DNA from: Rachycentron canadum
Lineage: Eukaryota; Chordata; Actinopteri; Carangiformes; Rachycentridae
NCBI GenBank assembly: GCA_038496675.1
Contig: CM076656.1
Location: 20,824,677-20,888,676 of the forward strand
DNA: 64,000 bases
Direction of reading: 5' to 3'
The position numbers and the translations under genes were made by a program. A model generated the notes under the pieces. It had not been told where the DNA came from. It saw only the letters and a list, made by a program, of their open reading frames with translations, and searched no databases. Every line of letters begins with the position of its first letter. Position 1 is the first letter of the stretch. Below, piece after piece: positions 1 to 10,851 of the stretch.

Positions 1-108
1 TTCAAACTGCTCGGTTAAATAAGTGACAGAGCGGCTCGGACTGATTGAAGATGACTCTCGCTTCCATAAAGTCGGCTCCCATTTATCATGCGACAGTGGG
101 GCCCCTGT

Positions 109-185
109 GAATATCACATATGATCCACGTCTCGTTTGTGTGTGTGTGTGTGTGTGTGTGTGAATATCACATATGATCCACGTCT

Positions 186-222
<37 letters not shown>

Positions 223-250
223 CACATATGATCCATATCTCGTTTGTGTT

Positions 251-282
<32 letters not shown>

Positions 283-364
283 AATATCACATATGATCCA
301 CATCTCGTTTGTGTGTGTTTGTGTGTGTGTGTGTGTGTGTATCACATATGATCCACATCTCGTT

Positions 365-401
<37 letters not shown>

Positions 402-468
402 ATCACATATGATCCACATCTCGTTTGTGTGTGTGTGTGTCTGTGTATATCACATGTGATCCACATCT

Positions 469-503
<35 letters not shown>
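109..503. repeat. Compound minisatellite: about 30-bp core plus variable TG tracts
   Basis: Seven copies of a core reading roughly ATCACATATGATCCACATCT, followed by CGTTTGTG, alternate with TG dinucleotide tracts of changing length. Copies begin near 113, 164, 218, 284, 341, 401 and 449. The last differs (CACATGTGATCC) and a few carry single substitutions, so the array is compound and slightly degenerate. It lies just 3' of the ENC-family stop codon, inside what would be the 3' UTR or a 3' UTR intron of that minus-strand gene. Length polymorphism is very likely. Confidence 0.93.
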
Positions 504-506
<3 letters not shown>

Positions 507-536
507 CACCGTAGACCCCCCGGACAGTGCGCCCCT

Positions 537-2436
537 CTACGCTGAGAGGTATTTCCATGTGCTGACAAAGGCAGTGGGAATGAGTGAGTAGGGGACACTG
601 GTGACACTGTCCCAAGAGTCCGACGACGGGTCGTAACAGTCCAGCGTCTTACACCGCTGGGCTCCGAAGTAGCCCCCGACCACGTACAGCCTGTTCCCCG
701 ACGCCACCGCGTGGCAGCTGATCCGTTTGGCCGTCACGTCTCCAAACTTGGACCACTGGTAGGTCTCGCTGTTGAAGCGGTAAGCAGAGCTGGCTGAAAA
801 CTCCGTGTCTCCGCCGATCACAACCACGTGGTTACCCACCACGGCTGCGGCCGTGTACCGCCACAGCTGCGGGCAGGCGGCCGGCACAGACCAGCGGTTC
901 TGGCAGGGGTCAAAGCACTGCACCTTGGGATACTTGTCTCTGTTGACGCTGGTGCCCCCAAAGGCAAAGAGTTTGTTTTTGGCGCCAACAACGGCGGCGT
1001 TGCTCACCCCGTCCCTGAGCGGGGCCACCAGGGTCCATTTGTTGGTCTGGGGGTCGTATTGTTCCACCTGCTTCAGAGACACGGACGGAGAAGCGGGGAA
1101 GGATCCTGCCAGAGACGTGTGTCCTCCCACAACGTACAGCATGTGGTCGAGCTCCGCAGAGCCGTGTCCGAACCGGGCCACCAGCATGGGGGCCGCTTTG
1201 GACCACTCGTCGTGTAAGGTGTCGTAGACCCAGACGTCTTTGGAGGCTCCGTTCTCGGAGCCGCGCCCTCCGGTCACGTAAACCTGGGAGACGGGCAGAG
1301 AAAACACACTTTGAGTACAACTAGACAAAAAAAAAAAAAAAGACTGAAATTGAGTGACTTGAATTTAAAAAAAAAAAAAAAAGTGTCGAGGTGATGTAAT
1401 ATCACAGACGTACTTTGCAGCCAATGGCACAGGCACTGCACTCTTTCCTCGGGCTGGGGATGTCGGTTTTCGGGGTGATCTCCTTGGTCTTGTTGTCGAT
1501 CACGTAGACTTTATCACACATGAAGGTCTGCCCTCCCAGCAGCAGCAGGGCCTGGCTCACCTTCCTCGGCCGGGCACAGAAGCCCGTTACGATGCCGTCG
1601 TTCTGGAGGATCCTCATCTTGCACCGCACGGCGTCTTCCACTATCTCCCGGCCGAGCTTGTGGCACATCACCAGCTCCTCCGAGGCCACGTTCTTCAGCA
1701 GGTAGGTTTCGGGGAGCAGAGCCAGGCGGACACAGCGCAGCAGCTCGGGCAGCTCGCCGTGCCTCTGCTCCATGTCCGCCTTCACCCAGTCGATAACGGC
1801 CTCGTACACGAGGCTCTCGTCCTCCACCTCCAGTTCCTCGCTGAGTATCAGCTCCTGGACCTTGTCCCTGGGCAGACTGAGGAAGTCCTCAGTCTTGAAG
1901 AGAGTCGCGAAGTTTGCCAGGCACATCCTCCACGACAGCTCGTACAGCCTCTGGCACTGATGGGCGTCCGACAGCAGCATCATCCCCAGGCAGTTCGACT
2001 GGTGGAGGTTCTTCTCCAGAAACTCTGCCGCCGCGTCCCGGATGTCGTGGAACTGAAGCATGTCTCCGGCTTCGAGGAGCGACTCGGCGTTTTCCTCGTT
2101 GATGATGACCCGGGCCGAGTAGGCGTAGTCGAGCAGCAGCTCCAGCACCTCCGGGTGGAGAGAGTCGTGGAAGTTGACCTCGGCGTCGCGGCTCTCCCTC
2201 AGCCCGCCACCGAACATGGCCTCAAAGTATCGGCTACAGGAGGCCAGGACGGCTCGGTGACAGGGGAAGGATCTGTTCCCGGCCTTGAGGATAACATCCG
2301 TGAAGACCTTCCTCTTGCGCAGCAGGTTGAGCTGCGTCAACAGGCTGTCGGCGTGGGACGTCTTGTGGAACAGCTGGATATTCATGGATCCGGAGCTGGA
2401 GCGAGACTTTCTGTTTTCGTGGTTACTGACAGACAT
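537..2436 (-). CDS. ENC-family BTB-BACK-Kelch protein (ectodermal-neural cortex; likely enc3)
   Basis: Two coding exons, 2436-1414 (341 codons) and 1283-537 (248 codons plus TAG), joined across a 130-nt intron (GTACGT...CCCAG, phase 0). The product is 589 aa, which is the length I recall for ENC1 and KLHL25. It begins MSVSNHENRKSRSSSGSMNI, the ENC signature. BTB spans about residues 35-145 (FTDVILKAGNRSFPCHRAVL), BACK about 150-250, and six Kelch repeats about 295-585, ending SLIPTAFVSTWKYLSA. ENC proteins are actin-associated, and KLHL25 is a CUL3 ubiquitin-ligase adaptor; the same adaptor role is inferred here. The sequence mixes ENC1-like and KLHL25-like residues. ENC1 is on human 5q and KLHL25 on 15q, and this locus matches 19p, so the third paralogue (enc3) is the best guess. 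An untranslated first exon is likely, because CTCCAG acceptors lie 7-13 nt before the ATG. Confidence 0.93.
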
Positions 2437-2448
2437 CCTGACCTGGAC

Positions 2449-3675
2449 CTGGAGGCGGAAACGCAGAGGAAGAACGTGAGCAGGGGTAGAAAGAGCCGCT
2501 CCTTTGCCCTGGCTTCATTTGATAGATGGACGGGAGGGAACTTTATCTTTTTATGAAGGCGCGCGCTCCTCTTGATGCGGACTCCGCCATAAACGCGCCT
2601 CCCATTTTTATAACCAAACAAATATCACTGCGCCAGCAGAAAGAAAGAAAAGGGACCCACGGACTCACGCCGGTGTCCCGGATCACACCGGAAATGAACT
2701 TCAGACTTCGGAGAGATGAAAGGAGACCAGATAAATAAATAACCACGAAGCTTTACACAGCGACATCACGACCACAACCTCCTGCAGTAGGTAAAGAAGC
2801 GACACCTGGGCGTGTTGGACTGTCTCATGCCTTTTCCACCCCTATAAACATCTCAGGGCTGTGAGTCACCTCAGAGCCAATAGATCCCCCGCCGGCCTGT
2901 TACTGTTTCTCCGCCGGTTCGAGTTGGTGCCAAAGGCAAAGCTTTCAAGCCCACACGAGATCTCACACCTCAGACCAGCTCCTTCGGGGTCAAATTATGT
3001 AACAGCAGATAAGAGCCCGATCCCCCCCCCCCCCCCAGCGGTGGGTTCACACTGGCGAGCAGCTGCTGCTCGAAGCGAGAGGATGTTATGGGGTGGAAAT
3101 GAAAATATGATTCAATTTATTGCATCCTGCACATCCTGGTAAATACAATCATGTAATAATAATAATAATAATAAAAAAAGGACAATACAAAGACACTCGA
3201 GCTTATTGTGAATATTCCTGCTGCATGTCACAGTGGTTGAATAAAAGACTGTACACAACTTGAAAACGACCAAATAAATATCTTCCGCATAAAAGCCTTC
3301 ATTGTTCCGTAGCAGATAAATTTAAGTCGGCTATTCAGCACCAGTGAAGGGGGGGTGGGGGCGGTGGACTTCCGTGGAGGGACTCAGCGTGAAATCCAAT
3401 TCGTTTTGTGCAGTAAATGTGAAACTCCGGTCAGCACTTCAGCATGCGCTCAACTTTCCTCCCAACTTAGCAGCAGCGGCGCGGCGGCGCGGAAGCGGCG
3501 CGGCGGCGGCGCGGCAGCCTGCAAACATCCAGGCTGCTGCAACCGCCCGACATCAAAAAGACCCAGTGTTTTCAGGCTGTAACTGAAACCCTCACATTAG
3601 AAGTCGGGGAGAAGTTAAACGAGCACGCATCTCGGGGGTCGATACTTTATGGGGATAAGGCGTTTAAACGCTTAC
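2449..3675 (-). other. Probable 5' UTR intron of the ENC-family gene
   Basis: The minus strand carries a strong donor (CGAG|GTAAGCG, exon ending at 3676) and a pyrimidine-rich acceptor (CGCCTCCAG) at about 2449, 12 nt before the start codon. If both are used, this is a 1.2-kb intron in the 5' leader. It contains a short C run near 3022, an (ATA)n tract near 3158, and no coding exon I can support. Confidence 0.55.
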
Positions 3676-4075
3676 CTCGACGGGAGCTGCGCTGATTCCT
3701 TTATCTCGGTTACAACTTGTTCCGCCGCTGGTTTGTTTGAAGTTTTAGGCGAATCCTCTTTCCGCGTTAAAAACCGTATCATGTCCTAAACTGCTGGGAA
3801 ATGGTTGAGCCATTTGTATTCGCCGTGAGCTCTGGGTGTGAAACCAAAAACTCAAGAAACAAATACAATGTAAGAGAAAAGAAAAAGAAAAAGAAAAAAA
3901 AAAAGTTGAAGTCTGTTTGTTCTCTCGGGGCCACGCAGGCTGCAGCGGAGCGACGAGTCGAGCGGAGAGAAAGAGCCGAGGCAGCGGTGGTGCTTCACCG
4001 AGGCTCCTCCCTCTCCCGCTGCCGTTGTCCAATGGGCCAAAGCTCCGGGGGGAAAGGGGGCTGCTCCAAGCGTTA
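3440..4075 (-). promoter_or_regulatory. GC-rich promoter / first non-coding exon of the ENC-family gene
   Basis: The segment is clearly richer in CpG than its surroundings (GCGGCGCGG-type clusters at 3476-3520; more CpGs at 3935-4060). On the minus strand it ends upstream of the strong donor at 3676. This suits a CpG-island promoter and untranslated exon 1. A purine-rich simple tract (AAAG/AAAAAG) lies at 3876-3904. The transcription start cannot be placed from sequence alone. Confidence 0.5.
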
Positions 4076-7000
4076 TCCAGGAGGAAATCGTCGTTAGATA
4101 CAAACGCTTAAAAAAAAAAAAAAAAAAAAAATCAAATAATCAAAAACACCTGCCGCTGTGTGTTTCACCGGCCTGCTTTGTTCACTGGAGTCTGCAAACT
4201 GAATAAAATCTCTAGGGGATTATTTGTGCAGCAGCAGGCAACCCAAGGCAAAGTGCATCAAAGTGTACTGTTTCTAAAATACATGTGGGTATGCATGTGC
4301 ACAAATATGTGTGTTGGGATTGTTTTCACTTAAATTATTTGAGGCCAAAAAAAATCCCTGATTTAGATAATGGCTACATTGTTATTACCATTATTATTAT
4401 ATTATTATAAGTGAAAAAGAAAAAAAAACTTCAAAGAAAACAAAATCAAAGATAAAATTGATTAAGTTTGGACTAAAACAGAGCCATTATATAACATTTT
4501 ACTACTAGTTAGAGTTGTGAATGAATGAAAGTCCACATTTTATTTAATGAAACGTTTTTACTTCCTTATGTTCAGAATACATATTGCTGTCACAACCCAG
4601 CATTGCCCTCAAGCAGTACATGTACAGTAAACAAGCCCTGCTTAGGTACCTATATGTAGCATATTGAGTGACTCACTAATAGTTTGCTCTGCATTTCAGA
4701 TCCTCTGACAGAGCCAACAGTTCAGTAACGCTTGCTGTAAATGATATTGCTAAAGATAAAGTTTTTGCAGCAATGCCCACACTGTCAGGAATACAACCTG
4801 AGGGAGAAATGAGGCCTGGTGTCTGAAGCCTTCAATCTTTCTTGGCATAAGAGTTGCCAAATCTTAGAAAATACTGAATCCAAAAATAATGGACCAAGTT
4901 TCTTGCTGTAGAATATAATCTTCCCCTCGTTTTGATAAGACAAACAAATTCACAAACAAGGAAAAGAAATTTAATGTTAACTCTGACACGTCTGAGCTGT
5001 TTCCCCAAGTCGTGTACCTCTGACTTTCAACAATCAAGAGATTATTCTCATATTATACGAGGTTTACCCAGAAACTAGTGTTAAAAATAATAATTAGCAC
5101 CAGGCACAGTGCAGGCCTCGCTCAGTCTTATTGATCATATGAGGCCGTTTAAAGTCTGTCCGAGGACCATGAGGTCACTTCTCCAAATGAATTCCAGAGA
5201 TTTTCCGATGGATTTAAACCCTCGTGAGTTTTGCAGGAATTTATCAAAAATGTCTCCCAGTTCCAGGAAGGTTATCAGGACAAGAATCAGCCCAGTCAGC
5301 CTGCACATATTCACAGCCACAGAGGATAATAAGAAAATAGGTTATCTCCCTCTGTATGAGTAAAACAATAAAGTAAGCACAAATGCTCATTTCTTTAAAC
5401 TATAAAAGTAAACTTCAAATAAATACATTACAAATGTCCCCTTTTCTGTGCAAGGAGCACTTTGTTTGGACGTGTCTCAACATGTTTTCAGGTGGAATAA
5501 ATGACATTTAAAATGGCTCAATTCCATTTTAGGTGTGCCAGTGTTGTTGAGCATACTGGCTCCGTCTTTCACTGGGACTCCTAAAAGCAACAGAGGCATT
5601 TTTAAATGTTATTAGTTGCACCTGTCCTGTAATGCTTTAACAGTTCCGAGAAAGTGAGCAAAGGAAAAAGAGTGACAGCTAAAAGGAGACGAAAAACATC
5701 ACACGCAGCAGAGTTACTTCAGAGGCTCGACGGACTATGGGTATTTTAAATGTGTGGGGTTTGAAATGAGCAATTTTTTATTCAAACATTGGAGGCTCTG
5801 AGCTTCATAACTCAAAATCCTAAAAGTGACAGAGAGACTCTCCAACGCTGCAGTCGATGCCTGCACAGCTCAGGTTTCTCCTGCCTCTCTCTGTCTGTCT
5901 CTCACTCCCTCTTACTGTCACTCAACAGCTGCTTTTGAAGATTAAAAGCTGCTGCTCTTTCTCCATTGTCTGAGTTTATGTATGTGTGTCTGTCCATGTG
6001 TCTGTGTGTGTGTGTGTGTGTGTGTGCTTTCTTTTTATCCACTATTTCCTGTTGTTTTCTCACAACAGATTTAAATTTCAGTGCAACTCAAATCTCAAGT
6101 TACCAAATGTCTTTTTTTGGGAGGGGAAGGGGGCAAGAAAAGCTGTGCAGGCTGCCATTGTGTTTCCACCGCCTCTTCTTCAGCTTTTTGTTTTCTCCTT
6201 TGCTGTGGGAGTCGGTGGCAGCCCCCCACATCTGTTTGGTAAAAGGTTTTGAAATGTGGCACACACTGATTGGGGACACTCCTAAGATGCTTTCCATCAA
6301 GTTTCAATGTGGCTAAAACTTTCTCAGGGACGTTTTGTGTTTTTATCTACTCCTCAGAAAAACTTTTTCCACTCCTCTCTACAATTGGCACATATGACCT
6401 TCAGACTCACAAAAGTTATCACATGGCCTTTTGATTTTCAGAAGCATTTGTCTGTCACAGCCAAAGGAAAGTGAAACAAAACCATGTAGATGGAATCAGC
6501 TGCAGGAACCAGTTTAGACTTTAAAAAATGTTTTTTTTCCCCCAATCTTTATCAAAACTGACACACATGCTCTTTAAACTAAACCATCAAAGTTCATCCA
6601 CCAGAGCCAAGCAAGAAATCAAATCATATCTCAGCCAATCTTTAATCAACTGGCATGAAAACTTTCTCACGAACCGAGCCCTTGACATGATGGCATCATT
6701 TTTCCATCACAACTGTGGCCTACCTGGCCCCACATTGCTGCTTGTAGCTATATTCTACACTTGAAAGTCTCAAAGGAACCACTGACGGTCCTGTGTAACC
6801 TCAGCATTTGACACCAATAAACACACGTTGGTAATTTACATTCTCATAATAACCATTGTTGATGGTTACACTGAAGCCTCCATTGTAACTGACTGGGCCA
6901 AATGCTTTCATACACACAAGTGTGCCTACAGGAGATTAAGAATTTAAGAAGATTAGATTAATGAACTCATGATTGTAATCTAGGGTTAATTCATTTTGCT

Positions 7001-7631
7001 GCACTTTAATCCAACTCTCCCTCCCCCTCTTTCAGCCCTATGGCTTGAAGCCAACTGGTCTGAGGACATATGTGCATGTGTTTGCATTGGTATTGTGTAA
7101 CTGGTCATTAATTACTGTCAGGCAGGCACGCCACTAATCAGACCCCCCGCAATTACTCCTCAATGCCCCCCGCATTGCACCAAACCATTCACAGAGCGCT
7201 GGCTTAGGTGACAGTAACGGTCACTGCATTGTTGCCTGCAGACTCACTGTACCACATATTTGTTCACTCAAGGCAGGTGGTCCACTCAGTGAGGTCATCC
7301 TGTCTGAAACACGAGGAGAGGGGTCCTCCGAGGGGGTCATCCTCAGGTTCAGGCCTCAACACCAAACAATGCAGACGTTCTTATCACTTTCTATTTATGT
7401 GTTTGGCTCCTGCTTCCCATGTAGTATTTACAACTGTGTTTACCAAGGCACATTGACAAGTTCAGTACAGTTGGCAGATCAGTTTACAGTAACAGCCTTT
7501 AAATGACTGACTCACAAAAATGAAATATAATTATGAGGAGAATCAAGATAAGATAAAAGCTTGTTGAGATGCTGATAAATGTAATTTCCACCCAGAATTA
7601 TATATGAATTTTATCATGGAAAACTTGGAAG

Positions 7632-7694
7632 AACTAAACTAAACTAAACTAAACTAAACTAAACTAAACTAAACTAAACTAAACTAAACTAAAA
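7632..7694. repeat. (AAACT)n pentanucleotide microsatellite
   Basis: About twelve near-perfect tandem AAACT units, in the intergenic DNA upstream of timm13. Confidence 0.95.
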
Positions 7695-7783
7695 AGTTAA
7701 TACTGGTAAAAGCAGTTGTATTGAAAAATGTAAAACATTTAAACATGTGAATTAGATATTAAAGACATGTTTCATATCACGTA

Positions 7784-7787
<4 letters not shown>

Positions 7788-7820
<33 letters not shown>
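7788..7820. repeat. (ATT)n trinucleotide microsatellite
   Basis: Uninterrupted tandem ATT units, about eleven copies, upstream of timm13. Confidence 0.93.
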
Positions 7821-7913
7821 CGGAGAAAAATCGTAACTGGAGTTAATTCACTGCTTTATAGACTTTGATTCAAGGGAGTATATCACCACCGTGTGGCAAA
7901 CATTCATACATGC

Positions 7914-7948
<35 letters not shown>

Positions 7949-8134
7949 GGGCCTGTATTTGCTGGATGTCTGTTTCTCTTAACACGGGTCGAAACAGAAC
8001 ATAAACATAATAAAACATAACAAAACAACACAACAAAAATATTTGGCATATTTTTTTTTAAAAATATTTATTCCGCTTAACCGAAAACTGTGATAAACAC
8101 ATGAAAAAAACAAACAAAAAAAAAAAAACACCCC

Positions 8135-8313
8135 ACTACATTTCCCATGAATACTGGCGGCGCTACAGCGGACGTGACGTTCACAGACTTCCGCCGCTGT
8201 CAAGGGCACCACTAACCCTTGCGTTAGCCTGAAGCTAGCTAGCCGCGGCCGTCCACACGTGTGTTTACAGAAGAGGCATTAAACGGCCGCTTTCGGCGTC
8301 GACTCCGGCGGAA
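8135..8313 (+). promoter_or_regulatory. timm13 core promoter with ZNF143/STAF-like, CRE-like and ETS-like motifs
   Basis: At 8135-8153 the sequence ACTACATTTCCCATGAATA closely follows the ZNF143/STAF consensus (ACTACAATTCCCAGAATGC type), common in TATA-less housekeeping promoters. A CRE-like TGACGTTC follows at 8175-8182, then an ACTTCCG ETS-type core near 8188-8194. The segment is CpG-rich compared with the AT-rich DNA before it and ends at the timm13 start codon. No TATA box was seen. Confidence 0.6.
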
Positions 8314-9239
8314 ATGGACGGGATCGGTTCAGACTTGTACGGAGGGGGAGCCGGCGGTAAAATGGACACCGGGCTCATCATGGAGCAGGTGAAGGTCCAG
8401 ATCGCTGTGGCCAACGCTCAGGAGCTGCTGCAGGTAAATCAATGGCGCCAAGCGAGCAAGACCAACCTGAAACTTTTAAGGAGGAAGGATAAAGTCAACA
8501 GCAGTGAAGTTTAAATGAAAATCTTTATTATTCACCCTGAAATACTAATATACGGAGATATTGCACCACAACAATGAAACACGTCTAAAAAAAGGCACAG
8601 TCCAACATCCAAAACCTTGACTCTTTAACCCGGTTTAACTCTAAACGTCTCAGGATCTTACATCAAATATATTAACTGGTAACATTTCCGTTCATGTTTC
8701 AGAGAATGACAGACAAATGCTTCAAGAAGTGCATAGGTAAACCTGGAAGCACCTTGGACAACTCTGAGCAGGTATGTGTTGAAACACATAAGATGTTGAC
8801 AGAAGCCAAAAAAAAAAAAAAAACAACCCCAAAACAGAAAATCAATCTGCAACAATTTTTCCATTACCTACAAAGAGTATGAGCCTTTTTGTCCCCTCAA
8901 AAGTCACAAACGTGAAGATATGCTGATCTTTGGGCCTAGGGCTCAATATGAATATATCAAATATGCCAAATTCTGTGAAATTGCATTGGACACATTCACT
9001 GTTATACTTTCCAGATTGAAAGATCGATCTGGAGAATAATTGGCACATTAATCTTAACCCTGAAAATCATCTCAAGTACTGAGGAAATTGTGAATTATTA
9101 TTCTTTAAAGCGTGAACCTCACTGCTCCTTTTCCTCACAGAAATGTATTGCCATGTGTATGGATCGGTATATGGACACCTGGAACTGCGTGTCCCGGACA
9201 TACAACTCCAGATTACAGAAGGAAAGGGCCCGCATGTGA
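8314..9239 (+). CDS. timm13: Mitochondrial import inner membrane translocase subunit Tim13
   Basis: Three coding exons: 8314-8433, 8703-8771 and 9141-9239 (ending TGA), all phase 0, giving 95 aa, the same as human TIMM13. Small Tim proteins form the Tim8-Tim13 hexameric chaperone in the intermembrane space, which escorts hydrophobic precursors to the inner membrane. The twin CX3C motif is intact: Cys46-Cys50 (CFKKC) and Cys65-Cys69 (CIAMC), the pairs that form the two disulfides of the helical hairpin. The stretch LIMEQVKVQIAVANAQELLQ in exon 1 is diagnostic. The N-terminus is glycine-rich, as is usual. The gene is convergent with the protease gene downstream. A possible poly(A) signal (ATTAAA) lies near 9469, and AATAAA at 9831. 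Confidence 0.97.
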
Positions 9240-10851
9240 ACGTCAGCCCTCTTCACCCTTCCCTCAGACCGCCGTTGAACAGGAGCACAGTGCGCCACCG
9301 GAGGTCACAAACTGGGCATGGGTGTGTCATGGAAGCAGCAGCACACCATCAACTTCTGTCGTCATACCTCACAGACAGGCCAAGGAGTAGCCTGTGGACT
9401 CTAGCCATAACAATGTCTCTGCGGACATTTCCATTTTGCTCTGACCAACAGTTCTGTAACAAAGTTTAATTAAATGTGTTATTTATAAATGATTCATTTT
9501 CCGGCTAACAAGTCAACCTACAGCGAGTGAAAGTGAACGTTTGGCTGCACGTGTCGGCCCTGTGTCTTGTGCAGGGTGTACCCCACCTCTTGTACATTGC
9601 ATGCTGGAATGCCTGTATTGTTGCAATGTGGCAGTCATTAATTAGCAAGAAGAAGAAGAAACCCTATTCAATAACCTGTATAATTAGGACACAAGATACT
9701 GATGACTCTAAACAGGACTTAGATCTTTACAATTTCTTCTTAAAACGCTGTCAGCAGTGTGCCCACATTTGTTTTTCAGTCTTTTCACTGTGATTCTGCT
9801 TAAAGAGAGACTCAATATTTGTGCCAAGAGAATAAAGAGCACAACAGGAGCCAGCAGCCTTTTCTTAACATGCTGTTATTCTAAAAGACCTACTTAAAAT
9901 CAACAGGAAGGATTGAGGAGCAACATGGTGTTTTCACAACTGTGAACCTGACATTCACAAGCCTCTAAACAGTCCAATATCAAAGTACGCCTGGAGAACA
10001 AAAGTGTTTTGTCTGACCTGTTTTCTAGTTGTCACTCTATATGCTGCCCTCCACAGTAGTGGACTTGTTTCGGCAGGGTCTGCCTTGCTGTAGACTGGGG
10101 CACTGAACCTTTCTTAGTTTTGTGTGCAGAGTTTGTCAGATGTCTGGGAACTAGATTCCCCCTTTCCTGCTGAGATTTTGTTGAACATTGTGGTGGTGAG
10201 GTGTGACCGTGAGCAAATGGGACGATTTTCATAAGAATAAAGCTCATCAATCAGATACTATCTCTTATGTTTCTCATCAAGAAGAGCATATGTCAATAAA
10301 ACATCAGTAAGAGTTTATCACTCAGTCAAAAGGTGATTCCAACACCACTTTTTCATATAAAACTATTTTTCCCCCAGAAAAACCCACCTTCCATTAACAG
10401 TTATTACAATGGATCTTTATCTTAATCTCAGAATAGACAGAAAAAGGCAAGGAAATGTACCCATAAATGAACCATATATATTATGAACCCCACACAAAAT
10501 GGAAAAAAAAACCCACCATATACAGTAAGTTTACCGGTATGGAAAATAAATAACTGAAATAAATACTTTGAATCATACATATTTCGTGCTTTCTGCCTGT
10601 AAGCCACAGTTAGTTTCTCCCTGTTTCTTCAATACATTGAAAGAGACTGGTCTAAGATCAGATAACGGCACAGTATGACAAACAGCACCTATGACCAACA
10701 GATCACGCAGGTCAATACTGTGTTACGTGTGTGTCTTTTAGCATGACTTAGGTCCTTGTACAGTACAACTTTCTTGAGAGGAAGTATCAAGAAAAAAAAC
10801 AATATGTCCACATATTCATTTATCTGCAGGTACAGCTGCTTCCCTGCCTGG
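9240..10851. other. 3' UTRs and spacer between convergent timm13 and the tmprss9-like gene
   Basis: No coding exon is supported. The timm13 3' UTR probably ends after ATTAAA (about 9469) or AATAAA (9831). A short piece at about 9545-9605 resembles the tail of the teleost SINE-like repeat seen elsewhere in the window (CAGGGTGTACCCCACCTCT). The rest is AT-rich unique-looking DNA and the 3' UTR of the minus-strand protease gene. Confidence 0.55.

Larger units (their letters stand above)
4076..8134. other. Intergenic region, no gene seen
   Basis: About 4 kb between the ENC-family promoter and timm13. It is AT-rich and its open frames are short and unlike any family I know. It holds an A run (4109-4130), a TG tract (6003-6027), an (AAACT)n tract (7632-7694), an (ATT)n tract (7788-7820) and a second TG tract (7916-7946). 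A more complex, low-repeat stretch at about 7020-7210 carries homeodomain-type TAATTA cores and could be regulatory. Confidence 0.6.

Noticed and set aside
109..503. CRISPR-like look of core units separated by spacers
   Set aside because: The spacers are TG tracts, not unique sequence, and the setting is a vertebrate gene 3' end.
910..1320. Open frames overlapping the ENC exons on both strands (for example 1660-2556 plus, 910-1320 minus)
   Set aside because: They are frame shadows of a GC-rich, highly conserved coding exon; only one frame matches the ENC family.
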